Shown here: positions 26,312-34,594 of the stretch, one piece after another
Layout: each line of letters opens with the position of its first letter
How positions within the stretch are numbered: the first letter of the stretch is position 1
Notes under the pieces: model-generated
Database searches by the model: none
What the model was told of the DNA's origin: nothing
The model's input: only the letters and a program-made list of their open reading frames with translations
DNA from: Bacillota bacterium
Lineage (GTDB): Bacteria; Bacillota; Clostridia; Acetivibrionales; DTU013
Assembly (NCBI GenBank): GCA_023411715.1
Contig: JAEYOM010000076.1
Location: 14,733-78,732 of the forward strand
Length of the DNA stretch: 64,000 bases
Direction of reading: 5' to 3'
Translations under genes and position numbers: made by a program

Positions 26312-27715
26312 TCATTCGGTCAAAACCGCTTCAATTTTTTTATTCAGCTCTTCGACATTTACCGACTCTAAAGTTTTGTCCGAAAGCTTGTACTTATATT
26401 TCAGCCTGAGGATCCTGCCGACGCTCTTATCAATTCGTCCAATCGGAATCGTTCCGTTTTTTACGGCAGCCTCGACCGAATTCATAGCCAGCCTTTGGCT
26501 GTCTGTGCCGTGACAAACAAGTATTATATCGCTGCCCGCCAGTACGGACCTCACGGAGGCATTGCCTATGCTATAGTTCTTTGCGATAGCTCCCATTGTC
26601 ATGTCATCAGTTATGACGACGCCGTCGAAACCCATTTTGCCTCTTAACAGATCAGTTATCACAGCCTTTGAAAGAGATGCCGGGTATTTCGTATCCAGTG
26701 CGCTCATAAGGATATGCGCAACCATAACCGCGTCCGCTCCGTCTTTTATGGCGTTACGGAACGGAACAAGCTCGAAGCTGTCAAGTCTGTCCATATCATA
26801 ATCTATTTTTGGCAGGCCGACATGGGAATCGGTCACAGTATCGCCGTGTCCGGGAAAATGCTTTACCACCGGTATGATCCCCCTGTCCCTGATGCCGTTC
26901 ATAACCGGAATGCCCATCCTGCTCACGCTCTCCGGAGTGGTACCGAATGCACGGTCGCCTATGACCGTATTCTTAGGATTACTCCATATGTCGAGCACAG
27001 GGGCAAAATCGGTGTTGAAGCCAAAAGCCGCTATCTCCCCGGCAAGCATCCCGCCGATATCATATGCATATCTGCTGTTTTTAGTATTGCCTACGGACAG
27101 CGCTGCCGGCATATCTTTGAGCTGGTCAGGCATCCGGCTTACTCTGCCGCCTTCCTCATCTACCGATATTATTAAAGGCACCCTACTGGCCCCATTAATT
27201 TCCCTTATGGAATTATTGAGCGTGAGAAGCTGTCCGGGATACTTCACATTGCGCTGGAACAATATAACTCCGCCGATATACCGGGTTTTTATCATATCCT
27301 TTATATCCGCGCCGGGTTCAGTTCCGTCAAAACCTAATATGAACATCTGTCCGATTTTTTCGGCCGTGCTCATGCTGTTAAGGGTCTTTTCAACCATGTC
27401 CCCGATGGAATCGTCCGACCCAGTCTGACCGTTTTGCCCGGATTGGCCGTTCTGCCCAGTCTGTTCTGTTTGCTGAGCTGTGTCCGGAGTCTGGCCGCCA
27501 TCCTGCACAGTCGTGATCTGTTCAGGCAACTGTCCTTCCGTCGGCTCTCTACTACCTTCAGCTGCCGTACCGCTGGTTCCACCGTTTCCTGCAGCATCGG
27601 TACTGCTCTGGCCGGAAGCCGTTCCCGGCATGGCGCCGCTGTCGGTATTGGAATTACAGCCTGTAAATATTAACAGGATCGATATTATTAACAGAAAAAC
27701 TCCGTGTTTTCTCAA
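26312..27715 (-). CDS. nagZ: Beta-N-acetylhexosaminidase NagZ-like lipoprotein (GH3)
   Basis: A 467-residue secreted lipoprotein. The signal ends in the lipobox FTGC near residue 20. A low-complexity linker rich in Gly, Gln, Ser and Thr (NGQSGQNGQTG) leads to the GH3 domain. KHFPGHGDTVTDSHVGLP carries the catalytic His-Asp dyad. ITDDMTMGAI holds the nucleophile Asp. It probably releases N-acetylglucosamine from muropeptides outside the cell. The TTG start follows AAGGA by 9 bases. Confidence 0.9.
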   Translation of the reverse strand: MRKHGVFLLIISILLIFTGCNSNTDSGAMPGTASGQSSTDAAGNGGTSGTAAEGSREPTEGQLPEQITTVQDGGQTPDTAQQTEQTGQNGQSGQNGQTGSDDSIGDMVEKTLNSMSTAEKIGQMFILGFDGTEPGADIKDMIKTRYIGGVILFQRNVKYPGQLLTLNNSIREINGASRVPLIISVDEEGGRVSRMPDQLKDMPAALSVGNTKNSRYAYDIGGMLAGEIAAFGFNTDFAPVLDIWSNPKNTVIGDRAFGTTPESVSRMGIPVMNGIRDRGIIPVVKHFPGHGDTVTDSHVGLPKIDYDMDRLDSFELVPFRNAIKDGADAVMVAHILMSALDTKYPASLSKAVITDLLRGKMGFDGVVITDDMTMGAIAKNYSIGNASVRSVLAGSDIILVCHGTDSQRLAMNSVEAAVKNGTIPIGRIDKSVGRILRLKYKYKLSDKTLESVNVEELNKKIEAVLTE

Positions 27716-27786
27716 GCCGTTCCATCCTTACACGTTATATTTTTGAATCTCAGTGTACCGACATATATATTTTCGATTACTTGACG

Positions 27787-27815
27787 ATTATATTCATATC
27801 AGCAGTTTACATCCA
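27787..27815 (-). promoter_or_regulatory. Possible nagZ promoter
   Basis: Minus-strand TGGATG (27810-27815), 17 bases, TATAAT (27787-27792). The -10 is perfect but the -35 is poor. Confidence 0.4.
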
Positions 27816-27902
27816 GATTCTCACAATATTGTACAAACCACAACACAACCTCACGATTTATTTGAAATTATATTCCAGTAAAACAGCCAAGTCAAACCTA
27901 CA

Positions 27903-28065
27903 CTGTCTAGCCCAGCCGATAGTAGTCCTGTCTGAGCCGGTCGGTAACTACCCTGTCTAAGCCGGATGGCAACTGCTCTGTCTGGCCCAGCCGGCAGTTG
28001 TCTAGTTTGACCCAGCCGGCAACTGCCCTGCCTAACGGGCGGCAGCTACCCCGTCTAAGCCGGCC
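27903..28065. repeat. About seven degenerate 25-bp tandem repeats after the MetRS-like gene
   Basis: Units approximate TGTCTAAGCCGGNCGGCAACTGCCC on the plus strand, each starting around GTCT. They fill the space just after the stop codon of the MetRS-like gene. There are no spacers between units, so this is not a CRISPR. The other part of this roughly 380-base gap holds only the candidate nagZ promoter. Confidence 0.72.
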
Positions 28066-28098
28066 GCTTCATCTTTTTGTGTCATATCCGTATGCAGC

Positions 28099-30177
28099 TC
28101 ATTCTGCCACATCCGTATGTGCCTCACTCTGTCGTATCTGGCTTGGATGCTTCCTGAAGAAGTCGACCCTGGGTTCAAGGAATTTCAGCCTGTGTTCGGC
28201 AGGCTCCTTCATAAAGCCATAGACCTTATCGAAAACGCGGTCCCAATGCCAGAATTCCTCACCGAAACCAAGGTATTCACGGATCATTTCAGTACCTTCG
28301 GGAGCGATAGGATGCATAAGCACTGCTGCCGTCCTGACCATATGAAACATATCGATCAGAAGCTGAGCCCTAAGATCCTTATCATCAGCTTCATCAGCCT
28401 GTCTGGAGCGTCCCGACCAGTACTTGTTCATATTCCTGATGTAGTTGTCCATGAGGCTCATCACCTGGTGGAACCGGAATTCCGACATCAACCTTTCATA
28501 CTCGAGTACGACCTTCTTCGCTTCCTCTGCAATCTCGAAGCTTACATCTCCGACCGGTATCCTTCCGTCGAAATATTTCTGTGCAGTATAGAAACAGGAG
28601 CGCACGGCGCGATTGAACACGTTCGACAGCAGGTTTCCCTCCTTGAGCACAGGATCGCTGTCCTTTTCAGCTGCTTTGGGATTGAATGGCTTCGGCTGGA
28701 AGCTCACGCTCTTGATGCCCAGCCCCAACCCTAGAAAATGCGCCCTCAACTGTTCTGCGGTATAATGCTCGAGGAGCTTGGCCGCCATTGGAGGTTTTAC
28801 TGCGCCGCTGCTGCTGGCCTTCTTGTCAAGGAACAACAGATGATTGTTGACTATTAGCTCGGGAAGCTGAAGCTGACCATCACCGGGATGCGAAGAAGGC
28901 TCAGTTCCCTGCTGTCCCATGAACATCGCCATTTCGGCCGGCCCATAGAAGTAAACGTTATCTTCCCCGATAAACTGGTATACGCCCGCCTCACTGCTGC
29001 ACCACCAGTCTTTCCATGAATCCCCGCCGCAGCCCTGCTGCTCGAGGTAGGCCATGGTGAAGGATATCGGAGCCCATAGGGATTCCGGCCATACCCATAT
29101 CGTGAGATCCCCCATATTTTCTATTTCCGGCGCAGGAACGCCCCATTCGATATTACCGGTAAGTCTGAACGGTACGAGCGTTTTTCCCGTGCGATATCTG
29201 ACAGAACCGGCGCTTAAAAGTGAACAGGCTTTTTCCCTGTCTTCGAGGGTGTCGAACACCAGTGAGAACGATGGTTTTCTTTCCTCGTCGATAATGGCAT
29301 AGTGCGGCAGTTTGTCTGAAACAGCTTTGAAAAGTTCGGATTGATCACGTTTTATAAAAACGACGGGAGGCTCAAGGAACTCTCTTACGCTCTTAATGAC
29401 AAATTCCCTTGTACCCGGCTTTTTTTCCGCCGTTTCCGACCATTCCCGGATCAGATCATGAAATTTATCCAGCTTGAAGTACCAGTTCGTAACATCCCTC
29501 ATCTCGGGCTTTTCTCCGGAAAGCGTACTTTTGGGGTTTATCAGCTCCGAGGGCATATACTGGTGGCCTAATGAGCACTCATCGGCATAACCCCTTTCGG
29601 ACGAGCAGCCGGCAATCGGACATTGGCCGACGACCTGGCGTCCGTTCAGAAAAACTTCAAATTTTTTGTCATAGAACTGCGACGTGGTTATTTTTTGAAG
29701 ATGGCCGTTTTCGTACAGGCGTTTTATAAAATCTTCGGAAACTTCCCTGTGGATCTCTGCAGCACGGCCTATCCCCGAGGCTGCAAAAAGGTTGGCGCTT
29801 ATATTGTAAGCGTCCAGTACCTCCTTCTGCCGTTTATGATTTAATTCAACAAAATCCCGTATCGTGCCCTCAAAATCGCCGTCTTTCACAAGTTTACGGT
29901 AATGCTCCAGAATCGGCGAGCCATAGCAGTCCGTGCCCGAAATAAATATTACATTTTCTTTTCCAATACGGTCCCGTAAAAAGCGGGCATAAGTGTCGGC
30001 GTGGACAAAGACGCCTCCTATGTGCCCAAGGTGCAGTTCCTTGTTACCGTACGGCATACCGCCCGTAATGATTGCGCGTTTCGGGAATACAGGCCTTCCT
30101 GTCGTAGCGGATAGATTACCTGCCACAGTCCCATCTTTATAACCTTTCATATCCTTTCTTTCAAACCCTTCGCTCAT
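28099..30177 (-). CDS. Methionyl-tRNA synthetase-like class I enzyme with degenerate KMSKS
   Basis: A 692-residue class I synthetase-like protein closest to MetRS. The HIGH motif is LHLGHIGG, followed by FISGTDCYGSPI. A zinc knuckle (CPIAGC...CSLGH) sits where MetRS has one. The KMSKS loop reads KKASSSG, so the second, catalytic lysine is replaced. FIGEDNVYFYG and the helical anticodon-domain region (NYIRNMNKYW) are also MetRS-like. The ATG at 30177 follows GGAGG by 7 bases. A T-box leader precedes it. It may be a specialised or resistance paralogue, or have altered function; a canonical MetRS would then be elsewhere. Confidence 0.68.
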   Translation of the reverse strand: MSEGFERKDMKGYKDGTVAGNLSATTGRPVFPKRAIITGGMPYGNKELHLGHIGGVFVHADTYARFLRDRIGKENVIFISGTDCYGSPILEHYRKLVKDGDFEGTIRDFVELNHKRQKEVLDAYNISANLFAASGIGRAAEIHREVSEDFIKRLYENGHLQKITTSQFYDKKFEVFLNGRQVVGQCPIAGCSSERGYADECSLGHQYMPSELINPKSTLSGEKPEMRDVTNWYFKLDKFHDLIREWSETAEKKPGTREFVIKSVREFLEPPVVFIKRDQSELFKAVSDKLPHYAIIDEERKPSFSLVFDTLEDREKACSLLSAGSVRYRTGKTLVPFRLTGNIEWGVPAPEIENMGDLTIWVWPESLWAPISFTMAYLEQQGCGGDSWKDWWCSSEAGVYQFIGEDNVYFYGPAEMAMFMGQQGTEPSSHPGDGQLQLPELIVNNHLLFLDKKASSSGAVKPPMAAKLLEHYTAEQLRAHFLGLGLGIKSVSFQPKPFNPKAAEKDSDPVLKEGNLLSNVFNRAVRSCFYTAQKYFDGRIPVGDVSFEIAEEAKKVVLEYERLMSEFRFHQVMSLMDNYIRNMNKYWSGRSRQADEADDKDLRAQLLIDMFHMVRTAAVLMHPIAPEGTEMIREYLGFGEEFWHWDRVFDKVYGFMKEPAEHRLKFLEPRVDFFRKHPSQIRQSEAHTDVAE

Positions 30178-30239
30178 ATTGCACCTCCGCATTAATAATA
30201 TATCTTTTGTACCTGAACGGTCTGCTTCTTGATCCGACT

Positions 30240-30283
30240 AAAAAAGCCCTCGCCTCCAGGAACCTGTCCTGGGGACGAGAGCT
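30240..30283 (-). terminator. T-box terminator
   Basis: On minus-strand RNA AGCUCUCGUCCCCAGGA pairs with UCCUGGAGGCGAGGGCU across a short loop and is followed by UUUUUU. The stem and T-run are typical of T-box leaders and compete with the antiterminator. Confidence 0.9.
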
Positions 30284-30545
30284 ATGCTTCGTGATACCAC
30301 CCCTGTTTGCCGTTGCTTCACAGCAGCGGCCTCTGCCAGTACGCCGCATGATATGCGGTTATACTGCGGCACAATAACGGGTGCGACCGCTGCAGCCTAC
30401 GTTGGTATGGTCCGATCATACGGTCGTATCATCGTTGATACCGTTCGATGCAGTGCTCAAAGGCCTGTTCGGTTCGTTCCGCCGTTCCCGTTCTCAGCTT
30501 CAGGGATCTCTGTACCGGTAAATCACGAACTTACTTTCCCTTATC
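30284..30545 (-). promoter_or_regulatory. T-box riboswitch of the MetRS-like gene
   Basis: The minus-strand leader has the T-box core AGGGGTGGTATCACG (30291-30305), with UGGU able to pair with an ACCA tRNA end. Upstream are Stem I features GGGAAAGTAAG, CAGAGA, GCTGAGAAC and CGAACAGGCCTTTGAGC, then a GCAGCGG/CCGCTGC stem. Uncharged tRNA should favour read-through. By analogy with other leaders, GAAC-XYZ gives AGG as specifier, not the ATG expected for methionine; this reading is tentative. Confidence 0.88.
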
Positions 30546-30569
30546 ATTGCATATTGCTTATTTTACTGT

Positions 30570-30598
30570 ATTATATTCTTGCACGATCCGTTTGTAAA
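30570..30598 (-). promoter_or_regulatory. Promoter of the T-box leader
   Basis: Minus-strand TTTACA (30593-30598), 17 bases, TATAAT (30570-30575). Confidence 0.8.
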
Positions 30599-30656
30599 TA
30601 TTATTTTTATTACGTTTAGAATAATCTCCATCAGCTAAAGTGATCCTATTTAAAAA

Positions 30657-31376
30657 TTACCAATTAATCCTAATTAGATTATCAAGCTTTGCAGCTGTAA
30701 TAAACATGCCTGCACCCATGAGTATAGGCATAAGACCAAATATCCAACAAAGTAACTTTGAATGTAGTTGTTCTTTAAATTCCTTAAATAGTTTTCGATA
30801 TGCAAAGTAAAAACAGATTAATGAAATGGCAACTGAGACAGTAGGCCAAAAATATATTCTGGGATTTGAAAGTATAAGTGCCGGTTGACTATCTGTTATT
30901 GGCCTGAATTTATCCATTGACATTGGAAAATTTAATTGCTTAATAGCCTTCAAGCCCCATTCTACTTCATCTGCCATACGAACTTTATTACGAAGAGCTC
31001 CGGTAAAAAACGGAATAACTCCCGCTAGGCGATTTAAAGCATTACTTACAGCTGCAGCTCCAATAATAAGTGTTAATACATTTGTTTTACTTCTTTTATA
31101 TAACAAAACAGTAAGTAAAATTGCCAATATCCAATTTGTAAAAGGACCCAACAAACCGGAAGAGTTTAATATACCTGTCTCTAATGTTTCAGAACGAAAG
31201 TTTGGGTCACTAGGCTTTTTACCTATGTCACCGACTTGATTGAATCCAGTACTGATATGGGTTCCATCTAGTTGTGCTCCAAAACCATGACCACATTCAT
31301 GTATAAAGTTGAACAATGTTAATCCGATAAACAGCAATACTGCCCATAGAACAATAAACTCTATATTTTTTTTCAC
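30657..31376 (-). CDS. M50-like membrane metallopeptidase
   Basis: A 239-residue integral membrane protein with about five hydrophobic spans. HECGH near residue 26, inside the first span, is the zinc motif of site-2-type proteases. An Asn/Pro/Gly-containing later span could supply the third ligand, but no clear second motif is visible. The GTG start has AAGGGGG 7 bases upstream. The gene looks more AT-rich than its neighbours by eye, which may mean separate origin. Substrate unknown. It ends just upstream of the T-box promoter. Confidence 0.65.
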   Translation of the reverse strand: MKKNIEFIVLWAVLLFIGLTLFNFIHECGHGFGAQLDGTHISTGFNQVGDIGKKPSDPNFRSETLETGILNSSGLLGPFTNWILAILLTVLLYKRSKTNVLTLIIGAAAVSNALNRLAGVIPFFTGALRNKVRMADEVEWGLKAIKQLNFPMSMDKFRPITDSQPALILSNPRIYFWPTVSVAISLICFYFAYRKLFKEFKEQLHSKLLCWIFGLMPILMGAGMFITAAKLDNLIRINW

Positions 31377-31505
31377 TCATTTTCCCCCTTAAAGTGCTTC
31401 ACACCAAAATACTCTCCTTTTTCACGCCAAAGCTAGGATAACTTGCTACTCATTTTGTCACTTTGGGCTTCATCCTAAATGGAATTTAGTTTCTCGCTAG
31501 CAGCG

Positions 31506-32771
31506 TTATTTCATAGTGTTATAAATATAATTCAGGCAATCATCCTGCTCTTTAAAATATGAAGTTGCTTTCAAAGGCGTTTCGACATCAGGATAAAGCG
31601 AATCGGTATCTTCGTCGGTAGTTTTGAAGTAATTGCTCGAATATTGGATATCCAGGCCTAAATTCGATAAATGCAGTATCTTAACCTCTCCAAAATGGTT
31701 TGGTCTGCCTCCGGTCGGTTCGCCGATCATTACAGCATTCGTTTTCTGCTTGAGATCCATAGCATTCAATATAGCGGATGAAAACGTCCTTCTGCCGACT
31801 ATTACATAAAGGCCGTCCTTGCTGTTTATGGAACTGCGCTTTTTTATCTCACTGATGAACGGATCGAAAACCATTGAATTTCCGCCTCCGTTGTCGCGCA
31901 GGTCTATGACCATGGCTTTGGCTTTTTTACTGTCTACAGTATTGAATACATCCCTGGTAAATTCATTGAAAGGGTAATCCTTCATATTTGAACATGAGTT
32001 ATATTTTACATAAACTATGCCGGTCTTTTCATCGTATTGATACCAGTAGATATCATCCTTTTGCTGCGGAAGCGGGTATAAAGCCCTGAACTCTTTGTTA
32101 TCCGAAAGCATTTTTATATCGCTCGTGTTCTTCATATTTACAGGGCGAACGAAAATATCCCGGCTTTCAAATGAAAACATCACCTCATCACTTTCTGTGA
32201 CCCCTGAAATCTTTAATACGTCGAACGAATCGAGCATGCTGCAGAACTGACTTTTCGATATTGCCTGATTATCCTGGGATATGTATGGTTTCAGCTTATC
32301 GCGCAGCGTTTCGATATTGTAACCGTTTACTGCAATGAGTTTTTTGCCCCACAGCTCCTTATATTCTTCTGTTGTATTTATCAGATAGATGCCGTCTTCA
32401 AATTCGAAAAAGCTGAATGGATAGAACGATTCTCCTCTTATATTTACGCAGGTATGGCTGTCTCTTACCGAATTTACTATTCTCGCGAGCTCAGCCTTTA
32501 TCTCAAGATCGCTCAGTTCCCCGACACGGCTTATCAGTTGTTCCATTTCATTATCAAACTCTTCCTTTGATAAATAAAAAAACAGATTTTTATGTAAAGC
32601 AGGCAGCTTTTGCTCGACAAACCTCAGATCAGCCGTCCATTTCTTTACATTATCTCCCTCACTGACAACAGGTGTGGCAGTTGTCCTGTTAAACAGGTTG
32701 AAAAGAAATATGCCCGCGGCAGTACAAAAAATCAGTATGGCCGCCAGAATAACAATAAGTTTTTTTGACAT
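31506..32771 (-). CDS. Membrane-anchored S41-family peptidase
   Basis: A 421-residue protein with an N-terminal signal anchor (LIVILAAILIFCTAAGIFLF) and an S41 (Tsp/tricorn-like) domain. VIDLRDNGGGNSMVF, VGRRTFSSAILNAMD with the likely nucleophile serine, and GEPTGGRPNHFGE are family blocks. A PDZ-like segment (LWGKKLIAVNGYNIETL) lies before them. It probably acts outside the cell on unknown peptides. GAGG precedes the ATG. A possible operator dyad lies upstream. Confidence 0.82.
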   Translation of the reverse strand: MSKKLIVILAAILIFCTAAGIFLFNLFNRTTATPVVSEGDNVKKWTADLRFVEQKLPALHKNLFFYLSKEEFDNEMEQLISRVGELSDLEIKAELARIVNSVRDSHTCVNIRGESFYPFSFFEFEDGIYLINTTEEYKELWGKKLIAVNGYNIETLRDKLKPYISQDNQAISKSQFCSMLDSFDVLKISGVTESDEVMFSFESRDIFVRPVNMKNTSDIKMLSDNKEFRALYPLPQQKDDIYWYQYDEKTGIVYVKYNSCSNMKDYPFNEFTRDVFNTVDSKKAKAMVIDLRDNGGGNSMVFDPFISEIKKRSSINSKDGLYVIVGRRTFSSAILNAMDLKQKTNAVMIGEPTGGRPNHFGEVKILHLSNLGLDIQYSSNYFKTTDEDTDSLYPDVETPLKATSYFKEQDDCLNYIYNTMK

Positions 32772-32805
32772 TGCTTACATTACCTCATATCTTTTCAAAA
32801 TAAAA

Positions 32806-32830
32806 TGAACATACAGTTGATGTACGTTCA
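32806..32830. promoter_or_regulatory. Inverted repeat, possible operator of the S41 peptidase gene
   Basis: TGAACATAC (32806-32814) and GTACGTTCA (32822-32830) pair at 8 of 9 positions around a 7-base centre. It lies about 35 bases before the start codon, downstream of an AT-rich region with weak promoter-like hexamers. Confidence 0.5.
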
Positions 32831-32888
32831 TTGATATGATACGAAAAATTTATAGCTAAGTCTCAATTTGTAAATATATTCTCGGATT

Positions 32889-33740
32889 TCAGGCGTATAT
32901 CTTTTTATCTATGCACAGCTGTGCGCGTTCCCTTGTCTTTACGTCTGATTTCAGCGCATTTTCGAGGAAGCCAGGATGATCGTTGAGGAATGCTTTCATC
33001 GATTCACGAGGATTTGCGGTATATTTGAGCAACATGTCATGCTGGCCATTGGTTATCAGCCCCATTTCAAGCGCTTTATCGAAGAATTTCCTGTCTATCG
33101 ACACCATTGCAAATGAGCAGATATTATTTTTTTCAAGGAGCTCCCCTCCGCCCTGGAGCCTGTCTACCACCACCACACTTGAGGCCAGCTGTCCGCATAT
33201 ATTCTTTATCGCAGGTATCCAGGCCCTCTCGTAACTCGAAGCTTCCGTGATCAGGTCTGCTATATGCAGTACATTTGCTCCGTTGATCGTCTCAGCTTCA
33301 CAGGTTTCACCCTTGTCGGTTATTACCGAGCTCAAGTCCTTGAAAATAGTGATATGCGGTTTCCCGAGTTTTTGGGCAATAATCAGTGAAAAGAACCAGT
33401 CGCGGCGTTCTCCTCCCGAAATAAAGTCGATGCATTCAAGATCGATATTGTTTTTGATAAATTCGAGCATAGTGTCAATGAGGCCTTTATATATCTCATC
33501 GGAGGCATAGTTTTTTCCTATAAGCTGAAGCAGCTTTTCCGGGCAGTCCAGTTTATCCGATTTTAACGCGTCGATCTCTTCAAGCAGCTCAAGAGCCGTT
33601 TTCTCACTGCCGTAAAGGAAATGAGTGTTTATGTAATATGGGCCTATCGTACCGGAGGTATACCAGAAGGGCTTGTCCTCCGGGCAGACCCTGACCGCAT
33701 TCGTTTTGAACAACCAGTTTACCAGTTTCTCATCTGACAT
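32889..33740 (-). CDS. pyrE: Orotate phosphoribosyltransferase-like protein (divergent)
   Basis: A 283-residue protein resembling orotate phosphoribosyltransferase. YTSGTIGPYYINTHFLYG matches the N-terminal substrate segment of OPRT (SGxxSPYY). The PRPP-binding stretch reads VLHIADLITEASSY, where typical enzymes have a VDDVITTG-like acidic pair and glycine. It is also about 70 residues longer than usual. It is the last gene of the pyr operon, and no other pyrE is present here, so it most likely supplies this step. GGAGG precedes the ATG. Confidence 0.72.
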   Translation of the reverse strand: MSDEKLVNWLFKTNAVRVCPEDKPFWYTSGTIGPYYINTHFLYGSEKTALELLEEIDALKSDKLDCPEKLLQLIGKNYASDEIYKGLIDTMLEFIKNNIDLECIDFISGGERRDWFFSLIIAQKLGKPHITIFKDLSSVITDKGETCEAETINGANVLHIADLITEASSYERAWIPAIKNICGQLASSVVVVDRLQGGGELLEKNNICSFAMVSIDRKFFDKALEMGLITNGQHDMLLKYTANPRESMKAFLNDHPGFLENALKSDVKTRERAQLCIDKKIYA

Positions 33741-33774
33741 GTTTCGTTTCCTCCATAGCTCAATTTATTCAGTC

Positions 33775-33843
33775 CGGCCATCAGGCTCGGTCGGTTTCGG
33801 CCATCAGGCTCGGTCAGTTTCGGCCATCAGGCTCGGTTGGTCC
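33775..33843. repeat. Three 23-bp tandem repeats before pyrE
   Basis: The unit CGGCCATCAGGCTCGGTC plus GGTTT is repeated at 33775, 33798 and 33821 with one to four changes. The block ends in GGTCC-TTA-GGACC, a short palindrome that contains the stop codon of the phosphatase gene. Confidence 0.85.
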
Positions 33844-34566
33844 TTAGGACCGATTAATTTTAGGATCGTTCTGTTTCGGCTTTTCATCTTCCCTGGCTTT
33901 GACTTTCTTCATATAATCCTCCCACCAATCCTGATTTACGACCGTTCCGAGGTCGTCTCCAAGGTGGGTCGAATCGCCCTCGGTCACGGTGCGGAAATTA
34001 CCGTCCTCATAGTCTATCACCGTGATCGCAGTATTGTCGCACCAGGCTATATTGCACATCTCTTCCAGTGAACAATTCCTGAACCGACACAACATCGCCC
34101 TTATGGCAGTGCCATGTGTCACGATACAGATATTCTTCCCTTCATTCGAACGAATAATCTGCATCACTTCATCCAGCAGCCTTTTCTGGAATTCCTCCAT
34201 CGACTCGCCGTTCGGCATTTTATGAGCAAACGGACGATTTTCCCAGGTATCGTATTCTTCAGGCCAGCGCTCTTCCAGCTCCGTCCACGTCCGGTCTTCC
34301 CAATCTCCTCCGTTTATTTCCCTGAGATTGTCCGAGGTCGTAACAGGAAGCCCTTTTATATCTGAAATATAGGATGCAGTCTGCATTGTACGTTTCAGAC
34401 TGCTCGAATATATAACGTCTATATCGACATCCTTGAGTCTTTCTGCAACGCGTTTCGCCTGCATATGGCCCTTCGGGGTTATTTCCGAATCCGTCCAACC
34501 GTGAAACCGCCTGATCTTATTTCCTTCAGCCTCCGCGTGTCTCACAAAAATCAATCTGGTCCTCAT
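33844..34566 (-). CDS. Histidine phosphatase superfamily protein in the pyr operon
   Basis: A 240-residue phosphoglycerate-mutase-like phosphatase. FVRHAEAEGN carries the catalytic His (RHA instead of RHG), LREINGGDWEDRT the acid residue and VTHGTAIRAM the second His. It lies between pyrD and pyrE and is transcribed with them. A nucleotide or PRPP-related substrate is possible, but the family is broad. GAAGG precedes the ATG. Confidence 0.82.
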   Translation of the reverse strand: MRTRLIFVRHAEAEGNKIRRFHGWTDSEITPKGHMQAKRVAERLKDVDIDVIYSSSLKRTMQTASYISDIKGLPVTTSDNLREINGGDWEDRTWTELEERWPEEYDTWENRPFAHKMPNGESMEEFQKRLLDEVMQIIRSNEGKNICIVTHGTAIRAMLCRFRNCSLEEMCNIAWCDNTAITVIDYEDGNFRTVTEGDSTHLGDDLGTVVNQDWWEDYMKKVKAREDEKPKQNDPKINRS

Positions 34567-34594
34567 TGCAACACCTTCAAACGCAAAATTTTTT

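Noticed and set aside
27903..28065. CRISPR array
   Set aside because: Units diverge and abut each other with no spacers.
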